From Filimonas lacunae (GTDB lineage Bacteria; Bacteroidota; Bacteroidia; Chitinophagales; Chitinophagaceae), in NCBI RefSeq assembly GCF_002355595.1, contig NZ_AP017422.1, positions 4,092,001 through 4,156,000 on the forward strand: 64,000 nucleotides of DNA, in the 5' to 3' direction. The notes under the pieces are model-generated. The model had not been told where the DNA came from and did no database searches. It saw only the letters and a program-made list of their open reading frames with translations. Position numbers and translations under genes: made by a program. This document shows, one piece after another, positions 1 through 8,700 of this stretch (position 1 is the stretch's first letter; the number at the start of each line of letters is the position of its first letter).

Positions 1-690
1 ATATGTGCCGAAAAACGCAGCACATATGCCCGGTTCCTGTTTCACCTTGCAACATAATAATGCACATCTGCAACAAAACAATTAAACAGTGCAGAAAACC
101 CGTAAGATGTTGCAAGAAACATTTACCGATGTGCCTCATGCCCCTGTACATGTGCAGGAAGGCGATGTACCGTTTGCAAAATTGCCCCAAAACCTTACAT
201 GCAACGCTGCACATGTGGCGCGCGACACTGCACATGTGCAACAATACGCGGAACATATTTTCCAAAAGATTACAGATGTACAATGGAACATTGCAGTTGT
301 GCTTTATCTCACTGCAACTATGCAGCTGCACACGTCAAACATGCATTGGTACACGGTAAGTAGACAGCAACAAGCGGCAAACGTAAGGCATCCTGCAGCA
401 ACTGTACAACGGCAGACTACAAACATATAATGGTATACTGCGGGTATGCAGCCATATGCATCAAACCTGCCATACCCTATAGCAAACAGACAATACAATG
501 TTGCAAACAAGCAGTGTTATACAGCAAAAGCACCACACTTTACAGCAAGCTTATGTTACCGTGCAGCAAACAGGCAATAGCCCGTTGCAGGTATCCCGCA
601 TCTTATTGTAAACAGCTCACATCATCCCCGCACTCTCCCCCGTTTTGGCTACAAGTACCCTCAATAAGGCTACAAACGCTCCGTACCCGT
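1..690. repeat. Degenerate 21-bp phased repeat array, non-coding
   Basis: Written in 21-base rows from position 6, this stretch keeps one register for about 29 rows (6-614). The first 17 rows all start with T and 12 of them start with TGC. In later rows a second anchor in mid-row (TACAGCAAACA-like, about 10-11 bases further on) becomes dominant. The net pattern is a T(G/A)CA element roughly every 10.5 bp, one DNA helical turn. Two more units, near 650 and 671, follow after a 4-base shift. Units are poorly conserved in sequence but their spacing is exact. The several overlapping open frames here, with a Cys or Tyr every seven codons, follow from 21 being a multiple of 3 and are not taken as genes. 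The array starts before the window and stops just upstream of the dehydrogenase gene. Function unknown. Confidence 0.75.
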
Positions 691-725
691 GGCTGAACTT
701 TGTCATACGTTAAACACAAAAACTT

Positions 726-1568
726 ATGGCACAACAACATGCAGGTAAAACCTGGTTTATTACGGGCGCTTCCCGTGGATTTGGACGCATATGGACAGAA
801 GCAGCCTTGAAACGGGGTGATAAGGTTGCTGCTACCGCACGTAAACTGGAAAGCATTGCCGATTTTAAGGAAAAATATGGGGAGAATGTGCTTACACTGG
901 AACTGGATGTTACCAAACCCGGCCAGGCAAAAGCAGCCGTAGAGCAGGCACATGCACATTTTGGCAAACTGGACATTGTACTCAACAATGCCGGCTACTC
1001 GCTGGTAGGTACTGTTGAAGAAGCCAGTGCAGACGATATCAGGCTACTCTATGAAACCAATGTTATTGGCCCTGTTGCGGTGATACAGGCTGCCCTGCCT
1101 TTACTGCGCCAGCAAGGCGGTGGACATATCATTGGCACCTCCAGCAACGTGGGGCATATCACCTACCCGGTAATTGGCTACTACTGCTCTTCTAAATGGG
1201 CTTTTGAAGCCATTCATGAAAGCTTGGCTGCAGAAGTAAAAGCCTTTGGCATTCACGTAAGCCTTATTGAACCAGGCGCTTATGCTACCGAATTTGGCAG
1301 CCAGGACTCCCTGAAGTTTACCCAAAACCTGGACCTGTATAACGACTTCAAAGCCAACTTCTTCACCCAGCTAAGAGGGCTGGAACGCGGCAATCCGAAC
1401 GCCACTACAGATGCTGTTTTTGCCCTGGTAGACGCAGCGGAACCTCCATTACGTTTTCACCTGGGCAAGCACAACCTGCCTACCGTACGCGCCGCTTATG
1501 CCGAGCGTTTAAAAACCTGGGAAGAATGGGATGCTATTTCCAGCGCTGCACAAGGCCAGGTGGAATAG
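726..1568 (+). CDS. SDR family oxidoreductase
   Basis: A 280-residue cytosolic NAD(P)-dependent short-chain dehydrogenase. The Rossmann cofactor motif TGASRGFG lies at residues 13-20, NNAG at 87-90, the catalytic Ser region at 139-140 and the YxxxK pair at Y153/K157. The length is typical of the classical SDR family. The substrate cannot be told from sequence. The ATG at 726 is the first in frame and immediately follows the 21-bp repeat array. The AraC regulator downstream is on the same strand and is a likely regulator, by analogy with many SDR/AraC pairs. Confidence 0.9.
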   Translation: MAQQHAGKTWFITGASRGFGRIWTEAALKRGDKVAATARKLESIADFKEKYGENVLTLELDVTKPGQAKAAVEQAHAHFGKLDIVLNNAGYSLVGTVEEASADDIRLLYETNVIGPVAVIQAALPLLRQQGGGHIIGTSSNVGHITYPVIGYYCSSKWAFEAIHESLAAEVKAFGIHVSLIEPGAYATEFGSQDSLKFTQNLDLYNDFKANFFTQLRGLERGNPNATTDAVFALVDAAEPPLRFHLGKHNLPTVRAAYAERLKTWEEWDAISSAAQGQVE

Positions 1569-1587
1569 AGATACCGTAAACAGGTAG

Positions 1588-1595
1588 TATATTTG
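1588..1595 (+). promoter_or_regulatory. Candidate -7 promoter box for the AraC gene
   Basis: TATATTTG matches the Bacteroidota -7 consensus TAnnTTTG. It lies 65 bases before the AraC start and just before a long hairpin. No convincing -33 TTG is seen at the usual spacing, so the call is tentative. Confidence 0.35.
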
Positions 1596-1602
1596 ATAAC
1601 AC

Positions 1603-1646
1603 ATTCCTGGTAGCCGGCTGCCCTACAGCAGCCAGCTACCAGGAAT
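1603..1646 (+). other. Strong hairpin between SDR and AraC genes
   Basis: Twelve-base perfect arms (ATTCCTGGTAGC at 1603-1614 and GCTACCAGGAAT at 1635-1646) enclose, after one mismatch, a further GGCTGC/GCAGCC stem with a CCTACA loop. The hairpin ends 13 bases before the AraC start codon and lacks a U-tract. It could be a terminator for the SDR, or a structured 5' leader for the AraC mRNA. Confidence 0.6.
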
Positions 1647-1659
1647 TAAAGAGGTTAGT

Positions 1660-2589
1660 ATGAAAAAAGAGGAAGCGAACCATTATAAATTCAGTTCTAT
1701 ATCAGACGCACATAAGTACTTTGGCTTGCCCAAGCCTAAACACCCGCTGATTAGCCTGATAAGGGGCAGCCATCACGATGCCTATTCCATAGACGGCCAC
1801 CACTCTCATGTACTGGCTTTTTATAAGATCGCTTTTAAATCTAAACTGGATGGCAGTTTAAGATACGGCCAGGGACATTATGATTTTGACGAAGGCGGTT
1901 TGTTATTCGCTTCCCCCAACCAGATCATTGGCCACAACAACCAAAAAGGGTTTACCACCGAAGAAATGTGTGGCTGCACCCTATTGATACATCCGGACTT
2001 TTTGCTGAATTATCCCATAGCTAAAAAGATAAAACAATATGGCTTCTTTTCGTATGCCGTGAATGAAACACTGCATCTATCAGAAAGCGAAAAAGAAACC
2101 ATTCTCGGGATATTCCGGATGATAGAAGAAGAGTTGAACAGCCGCATTGACGACTTTAGCCATGATGTAGTGATTGCCCAGATAGAGCTGTTATTCAACT
2201 ACGCCAACCGCTTTTACAAACGCCAGTTTATTACCCGCCAGGCTGTAAGCAACAACCTGCTGCAAAAACTGGAAGATTACCTGAACGATTATTTCAGCCA
2301 GGATACCGGGCTTCACCAGGGCTTGCCCAGCGTTCAACACCTGGCCGAACATGTAAACCTCACGCCCAGTTATTTAAGCGATATGCTGCGCTCGCTTATC
2401 GGCAGCAACGCACAACAATACATTCACAACAAACTCATTGAAAAAGCAAAAGAAACGCTATCCACCACCAGCCTTACCGTAAGTGAAGTAGCGTATCAAT
2501 TGGGCTTTGAACATTCCCAATCGTTCAGCAAACTGTTTAAATCCAAAACCAATTTGTCGCCTTTGGAATTCAGAAGATCGTTCAACTAA
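1660..2589 (+). CDS. AraC family transcriptional regulator
   Basis: A 309-residue DNA-binding regulator. The N-terminal half resembles a cupin-like ligand domain. The C-terminal ~100 residues form the double helix-turn-helix of AraC/XylS proteins, recognisable by the segments SVQHLAEHVNLTPSYLSDML and VSEVAYQLGFEHSQSFSKLF. The start ATG follows a purine-rich AAAGAGG. It is clearly related along its length to the AraC gene at 52577-53479. It probably controls the preceding SDR gene or itself; no ligand can be inferred. Confidence 0.88.
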   Translation: MKKEEANHYKFSSISDAHKYFGLPKPKHPLISLIRGSHHDAYSIDGHHSHVLAFYKIAFKSKLDGSLRYGQGHYDFDEGGLLFASPNQIIGHNNQKGFTTEEMCGCTLLIHPDFLLNYPIAKKIKQYGFFSYAVNETLHLSESEKETILGIFRMIEEELNSRIDDFSHDVVIAQIELLFNYANRFYKRQFITRQAVSNNLLQKLEDYLNDYFSQDTGLHQGLPSVQHLAEHVNLTPSYLSDMLRSLIGSNAQQYIHNKLIEKAKETLSTTSLTVSEVAYQLGFEHSQSFSKLFKSKTNLSPLEFRRSFN

Positions 2590-2650
2590 AACCAACCAGG
2601 TGCTACCAAGTAGTTGCCGCGTTACACCAGGAGACGATTAAATAGGATAC

Positions 2651-2684
2651 AAAGAGCCTGTATCTGCTCAGACACAGGCTCTTT
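2651..2684. terminator. Bidirectional terminator
   Basis: An 11-bp perfect stem (AAAGAGCCTGT/ACAGGCTCTTT) with a 12-base loop lies between the convergent AraC and pectinesterase genes. A-rich and T-rich flanks would allow termination in both directions. Confidence 0.7.
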
Positions 2685-2696
2685 CTGCTCCCATGA

Positions 2697-4199
2697 TCAA
2701 TTCACCTTACTCAACTGCCACAGCTGGTTATCGCCGTTGGCAAACGTATATTGCTGCACTACCGCACCATTGCTGGTAGAAGCATCTTTTACATCCAGGC
2801 ATTTGCCGCTGTTTTTATTAATGATTTTAAAATAGCCATTACCGGTGCTGGTAATAGTAAACTGCTGGTTGGCGCTTCCTGCATAACCCCATTGCTGTAT
2901 AATACCACCATTGCTGGTAGAGCCATCTTTTACATCCAGGCACAAGCCGCTGTTTACATTTACAATGTTATAATAACCGCTACCCACATCATTAATGACA
3001 AACTGCTGGTTAGTGGCCCCCACATAATTCCATTGCTGTATGGCAGCGCCACTGGACGTAGAAACACCGGTAACATCCAGCCCTTTACCACTATGCTTTG
3101 CGAGGATGGCATAGGTAGCACCGGAAACAATGGGAGAAGACGGCGGAGCCGCAGGATCATTGATCACTACATAAGGGTCCCAGTTATCTATAACGGGCGA
3201 ACTGGCATACGTGGTTTTCAACACATTCAGATAAGAGGTATAGCTGGCCGCCTGTGCGCTGGTAAGCACCCTGCTCCACGATACACGCCCCGAAGTAGAG
3301 GCCCCGCTTCCTGTGTTACCATACTCGTTATAACGCGCAGTGGCATCATTAGCCGTATTGCCCCAATCGTTCCAGCCCGCCGCCGAAATGATCGACGACA
3401 AAGAACTGTTTACAAACGCTGTAGCAGCATAAGCGCCCCAGGTACGGCCCAGCAAAGTAGAGACCCCCGATGCGCCGGTAACAGCACAATTATTAAACAC
3501 CAGGCCATAGGTAACATAATTAGCCGTATTGGCGGCCGTAAGCGCCGTGCCGCCATAGCTGTAAATACTACAGCCATCAAAATAAGCGGTGGCGGCGCCG
3601 AATATAAAATCAGTAGTTCCTTCTATGTAACAGTTTTTCAGATACACGCGGCAATTACCACCATACCAGGTATCCTGACGGCCGAGGAAACGGCAGTTAT
3701 TAAAGATGGTTTTATCGCCCGTGATATTAACAGCCAATGCCTGCCCTACCGGACCGGAGGAGTTTTCAAAAGTAATATCCTGTGCATAAAAGCCTTCTCC
3801 TTTAATAAAAGTGCTGGCCGATCCGGAAGTGCCATAGCCGCTGCCGGTAGCAGGGTTTATTTTACTGGAATAGTTATCATAGGTAAGCTTTACGCCGGTT
3901 ACACTTTCCCCTACAATGGTAATATTCTTCTTCGCGGTTTCTACCGTAAGCACTTCTTTATAAGTACCATTTTTAACATAGATCACGGTTCTGGTGCTGC
4001 TGTTACTTGGTACTGCATTAAACGCAGCCTGCACCGTAGTATAGTTACCACTGCCATCCTGCGCTACTGTAATAGACACACCAGCAGGCACTGCTGCCAT
4101 TTGTGTGTTCAGGCTAAGATTCGCCGGAGCCTGCTCTTTCCGGCAGCTAAAAAGCGCCATGGCACCCCATAGCCAACAGAAATATGGTAAAGCCTTCAT
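2697..4199 (-). CDS. Pectin methylesterase (CE8) with C-terminal ricin-type lectin domain
   Basis: A 500-residue lipoprotein (lipobox LFSC, Cys19) predicted to remove methyl esters from homogalacturonan at the cell surface or in the periplasm. The CE8 right-handed beta-helix domain covers about residues 40-345 and keeps the family signatures: GTYKE (78-82), QALA (153-156), QDT with acid/base D176, DFIFG with nucleophile D197, and LGRTW with R252. From about residue 360 there is a ricin-B-type beta-trefoil of three QxW-type repeats (QQWNY, QQWGY, NQLWQL), a probable carbohydrate-binding module. Its start lies 21 bases after the GH28 stop, so the two are co-transcribed. De-esterification would prepare substrate for the GH28 enzyme. 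Confidence 0.93.
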   Translation of the reverse strand: MKALPYFCWLWGAMALFSCRKEQAPANLSLNTQMAAVPAGVSITVAQDGSGNYTTVQAAFNAVPSNSSTRTVIYVKNGTYKEVLTVETAKKNITIVGESVTGVKLTYDNYSSKINPATGSGYGTSGSASTFIKGEGFYAQDITFENSSGPVGQALAVNITGDKTIFNNCRFLGRQDTWYGGNCRVYLKNCYIEGTTDFIFGAATAYFDGCSIYSYGGTALTAANTANYVTYGLVFNNCAVTGASGVSTLLGRTWGAYAATAFVNSSLSSIISAAGWNDWGNTANDATARYNEYGNTGSGASTSGRVSWSRVLTSAQAASYTSYLNVLKTTYASSPVIDNWDPYVVINDPAAPPSSPIVSGATYAILAKHSGKGLDVTGVSTSSGAAIQQWNYVGATNQQFVINDVGSGYYNIVNVNSGLCLDVKDGSTSNGGIIQQWGYAGSANQQFTITSTGNGYFKIINKNSGKCLDVKDASTSNGAVVQQYTFANGDNQLWQLSKVN

Positions 4200-4220
4200 A
4201 CATTGTGTTTTAAAAGTTAT

Positions 4221-5549
4221 TTATTGTGCTGCACCGGTGGTGGTGTTGATACCGGTAATGGTAGAGTTATACGTGCTCACAAAAGCATTACCACTGGACA
4301 CCGTTATTTTGGAGCCATTGGTAAAAGCAGCACCGTTTACATAATTAGCCGTCATTCCCTTGGTAGCAGTGATTTTCACGTTATCAAAAAGCAGGTCTGT
4401 CATCGCCTTTTCAGGCACCGCCCATAATGTGCCTGCCTTATCCGCCCCTGTTACCGTAATGTTGCTGAAAACAATATGCTTCCAAACAGGCGTAGTGCTG
4501 GTAACCGTTTGCGCCGCATCGCCGGAAGCGGAAGCGGGAATGGTATTATCAGGATAGTATTCTACCAGGTTAAAAGGATTAGAGACATTGGTCATAGTAA
4601 GATTGGTGTAGGTCAGGTACTGCACGGTGCCGCTGCGGGTGCGGTTCGATTTGATACGGATACCATTATCTGTTCCGTTGAATGTACAGTTATCTACCGT
4701 AACATGATCAATATTAGCCGCATAGCTGCCTATAGAAAGGCCATGCCCGGCGCCAAAGGTGCAACCTGTTACCGTCACATATTTCCCATTGGTGTTAATA
4801 GCAATGTTATCATCTCCACAGCTGATGTTACAATTGGTGATGTTTACATTGGTGCACCACACATCGATACCATCTGTGTTAGGAGAAGTAGCGGGCGAAC
4901 TGAGGGTAACACCGGAAACAGTAACGCTGTTATTGTTTTTCCCGATGCCGATATGGCTATTAGGCGCATTGATAATAGTGATGCCGGATATTTCCAGCGT
5001 GCTGGCGCTGCCCCCTACACCAATAATGGCAGGCCGCGCAATAGCAGCACCATTGGCCTTGGAAGTATTATAGGCGCTCCACCAGGCAGCCCCCTGCCCG
5101 TCAATAGTACCCGGCCCTGACACCTTTGCATTGGCGATGCCGCCCAGGTCAATAAAAGCGGCTACGTCTGCGGTGCCACCTGCGCCGGGATAAGAAGCAT
5201 AGGCCAGCACTTTAAGCGTAGTGCCACTGGACAACTGCAGCCCTACATTATTTTTCAGCTTTAAAGGGCCACTTACAAATGTTCCTGATGGAACAACCAC
5301 GGTACCCCCTCCGGCGTTAAACGCTGCATTAATAGCAGCCAGGATGGCCGATGCATTGTCAGCTGCACTGGTGGAAGCCCCGTAATTTGTGATGGGAAAG
5401 GTACCGGATGGGATACTGGGAACGTCTACTACCGAAAGAGATCCCAGGTCTTTGGCAGTTAGCCCGGAAGCTACTGCCGGTTGTTCTTTTTTACTACAAC
5501 CGCCTATTACCAGGCTGGCTATAGCAATGGCTGCAATCTTGCTTTTCAT
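4221..5549 (-). CDS. GH28 polygalacturonase lipoprotein
   Basis: A 442-residue lipoprotein (lipobox IGGC, Cys18) of glycoside hydrolase family 28, which hydrolyses alpha-1,4 galacturonide bonds in pectin. All four family signatures are present: NTDG (224-227), the catalytic Asp pair in GDD (245-247), GHG with H269, and RIK (298-300). The lipid anchor suggests surface or periplasmic location. It sits between the HTCS regulator and the pectinesterase, all on the minus strand, as expected for a pectin-utilisation locus. Whether it is endo- or exo-acting cannot be judged here. Confidence 0.94.
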   Translation of the reverse strand: MKSKIAAIAIASLVIGGCSKKEQPAVASGLTAKDLGSLSVVDVPSIPSGTFPITNYGASTSAADNASAILAAINAAFNAGGGTVVVPSGTFVSGPLKLKNNVGLQLSSGTTLKVLAYASYPGAGGTADVAAFIDLGGIANAKVSGPGTIDGQGAAWWSAYNTSKANGAAIARPAIIGVGGSASTLEISGITIINAPNSHIGIGKNNNSVTVSGVTLSSPATSPNTDGIDVWCTNVNITNCNISCGDDNIAINTNGKYVTVTGCTFGAGHGLSIGSYAANIDHVTVDNCTFNGTDNGIRIKSNRTRSGTVQYLTYTNLTMTNVSNPFNLVEYYPDNTIPASASGDAAQTVTSTTPVWKHIVFSNITVTGADKAGTLWAVPEKAMTDLLFDNVKITATKGMTANYVNGAAFTNGSKITVSSGNAFVSTYNSTITGINTTTGAAQ

Positions 5550-5718
5550 ATATTTTGTTTTAATCTCCGGCGGCCATCTGCCACGGGAAGATCGCTAACC
5601 TACACCAGGCAACAGGTAAACAGGTTTGCTTTTTAACCGGATGGGTTTAAAAATCATTACCCTGCTTACACTGCCGCAGCTGCACAAAAACAGTATGAAA
5701 AACGATAAATAATAAACC

Positions 5719-8700
5719 TTACGATTCGCCGGCTGCCAGGTTGCCGGATTGATGTTGTTTCAGATATTCGGTGGGCGCTACCTGGTAACGGGCTTTAAAA
5801 CAGGTACTGAAATATTTGGCGTTGTTAAACCCTACGGCATAAGCCACCTCCGACACATTGCCATAGCCCGCATCAAAATACTGCTGCGCACGTTTCAGGC
5901 GCATTTCGCGCACAAATTCCACAGGCGCCATGCCCGTTAATCCTTTAAATTTTTTATAAAAGGTAGTTCGGCCCATACCTATAGAAACCGCTACGGTGTC
6001 TATATCAAAGCTTTCATCCGCCATCTTCTCCTCCACTACTTCTGTCACCTGCTTTAAAAATTTCGCATCCTGTGAGGTTACCTGTAGCGTACCCGGCTCC
6101 AGCCGGATGTTTTCTTTCCCGTTCACCAGGTGCTTCAACATCAGCTTCCGTTGCCGCACCAGGCTTCTGATAGCAGCCATTAAAAAGTCGTTCTGGAAGG
6201 GTTTACCAATATAATAGTCCGCGCCGTATTCCAGCCCTTCAATCTGGCTTTCCACGGCGCTTTTAGCCGTTAACAAAATCACGGGTATGTGACTCGTTAC
6301 CATATTCTTTTTCAGGTAGTCCAGCATTTGTATGCCATCCATTTCCGGCATCATAATATCACTGATCACCAGGTCAGGCATCAGTTCCAGCGCTATACGG
6401 CAGCCTTCCCGCCCGTTCTCTGCCAGGGCTATACGGTAAAAGGGAGAAAGCAGGCTTTGTATAAATGCCCTGAGATCGGAGTTATCTTCTACTATTAACA
6501 GCAAAGGCTGCTCCGGATGCCTGCCCTGCCCCTGTGCAGCAGGCTCGTGCAACAAAGGATCCGCTACTATATCCGGTATTGCGTTATCGTGCATTTCCGC
6601 CGGCTCCTGCACATAACTGATGCCAGCCTTTTTAGAAGCAGCTACCACTATAGGAAGCATAATGGTAACGGCCAGTCCTCCCCCGCGGTTACAGGCCGTA
6701 ATGCTGCCACCATGCAGCTCTATAATCTCCCGGGTAAGCGCCAGCCCAATGCCTGTGCCTTTGACACCCGTTTTATGGCTACCCTTGCCTGCATAAAACA
6801 GATCGAACAGGTAAGGCAACTCCCCTTCTTCCACACCACCACCCTCATCCATTACTTCTATCAGCATATTCTGCTCCTGTTGTTGCAACCTGATAACAAT
6901 ATGCCCGCACTCCCGCGTGTATTTACAGGCATTGGCCAGTACATTATAAAAGGCGGTTTCCATTTTATCTTTATCACACCAGCAATACAAGCTGCCCACA
7001 TCGGCAATGATTTCCAGGTGTATTTGTTTTTCCCGGATCATTTCCAGGAAAAAGGAAGTAATATTTTTTACAAATTCGGGTAATGCCACCTGCGCCACCT
7101 GCAACTGTGCTTTACCGCTTTCCAGTTTGCGCAGTTCCAGCAACTGGTTAATAAACCGGTTCATGCGGTTGGCATTGCGCTTAATTACTTCCACATATTG
7201 TTTACCCAGCTGACTTAACCCCTCGCGCTGTTCCAGCGCTGCCACCGGGTTCATGATCAATGTAAGAGGCGTTCGCAATTCGTGAGAAACATTGGTAAAA
7301 AAATCCAGCTTCAATGCAGCCACTTTCTTTTCCAGCGCAATACGTTGCTTTAACCGTAACAGCGTAGCGGCTGTTTTCCATAAAGCCCATCCCAGCGACA
7401 TTATCAGAACGCTGTATAACAGGTAAGCCCATCCCGTTTTCCACAGTGGCGGCAAAATAGTAACCGCCAGCTGCCGGTAAGGCACCTGCTGATACAACGC
7501 CGTATGCATGCATTTTACTTCCAGCACATACCTTCCCGGTGGCAGATGCGTATAGGTAGCGCTACCTTCCGAAGTATAGTTCCAGCGATCTTCAAAGCCC
7601 TGCAAACGGTAAGCATAGGCCTGCTTGCTGCCCAGCCGGAAATCGGGGATAGTAAAATCAAAGCCCAGCGTATTCTGATCGTAATGGAGGGTTACCTCTT
7701 TGGTATAGTTCAAGGCCACCGGCATTACCGGGTTACCGGTACCGGGCAGCACGGTTTCGTTGTTCACCGAAAGGCCGGTAAAAGCCAGTTGCATATCTGT
7801 TACATGATCTTTTAAATGCGGAGGATCTACTTCCACCAATCCGCGGATGGTACCAAACACCATATGCCCGTTATCACACAACTGGCAGGAAGCTTCCGAA
7901 AAAGTACACAGGGGCAGTCCATCATTAGAGTTATAGTTCCGGAACTTCATGGTGGTTTTATCCAGCCGCGACAAGCCGGTTTGGGTAGCAATCCACAGGT
8001 ATCCATAACTGTCTTCTGCACAGCTGAGCAGGTAATCGTTAGGCAGCCCCTGTTTCATCGTATACACATCAAACCGAAGCGACCGTAAAGGATCATCGCC
8101 TATGGCTTTGTTCAATCCTCCTCCCAGCGTGGCCAGCCACATCTGATCGTGTGTATCCCGGCATATATACTGTACATTGTTATTACCCAGGCTATGCCCA
8201 TCGCCCGATATTTTCTGATAAGAAGCATAGGTAAAAGAAGCAGGGGTGGTTACATCTGCAATTAGCAAACCATCTGTGGTAGCCATCCATAAGCGGCCGT
8301 TTTTATCCTCGGCCATATGCCGTATTTTCCGGTACCTGCCGGCAGGATAATTAGCCAGGCATTCCCTGTCGTGTATAAAGCGGGTATGGCCATTATCGTT
8401 TTGTACCAGGTTTAAACCATTTTGAAAACTGCCGGCCCATAACAAGCCCCGGCTATCTTCCAGTAAGGTATAAATTTCGTTGCTGCTGATGCTGGTAGCG
8501 TCAGCAGCATCTGGCATAAAATGTTCCAGCCGGTAAACAGTTTCGGGTGCATTCACAGGCGTAGCCTTGTATAACCCATGTGCTTTAGTGCCCAGCCACA
8601 TACAACCCGCTTTATCCTGCAGAATAGTATATACCTGCCCTATCCCATGGCCAGGCATGTTTTCAAAACGCACACCCGCTGGTTTGCCATTTTCAAGAAT

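Noticed and set aside
1-690. CRISPR array
   Set aside because: There are no conserved direct repeats of 24-40 bp alternating with unique spacers; the units are contiguous and only 21 bp, and no cas genes are present.
3-696. Overlapping open frames with Cys/Tyr every seven codons in the 21-bp array
   Set aside because: The heptad pattern follows from a 21-base period; frames on both strands are equally open, no domain or ribosome binding site is seen, and composition differs from the real genes.
2751-4172. 473-codon plus-strand frame opposite the pectinesterase
   Set aside because: It is the antisense shadow of a gene with clear CE8 motifs; its translation is low-complexity and matches no family.
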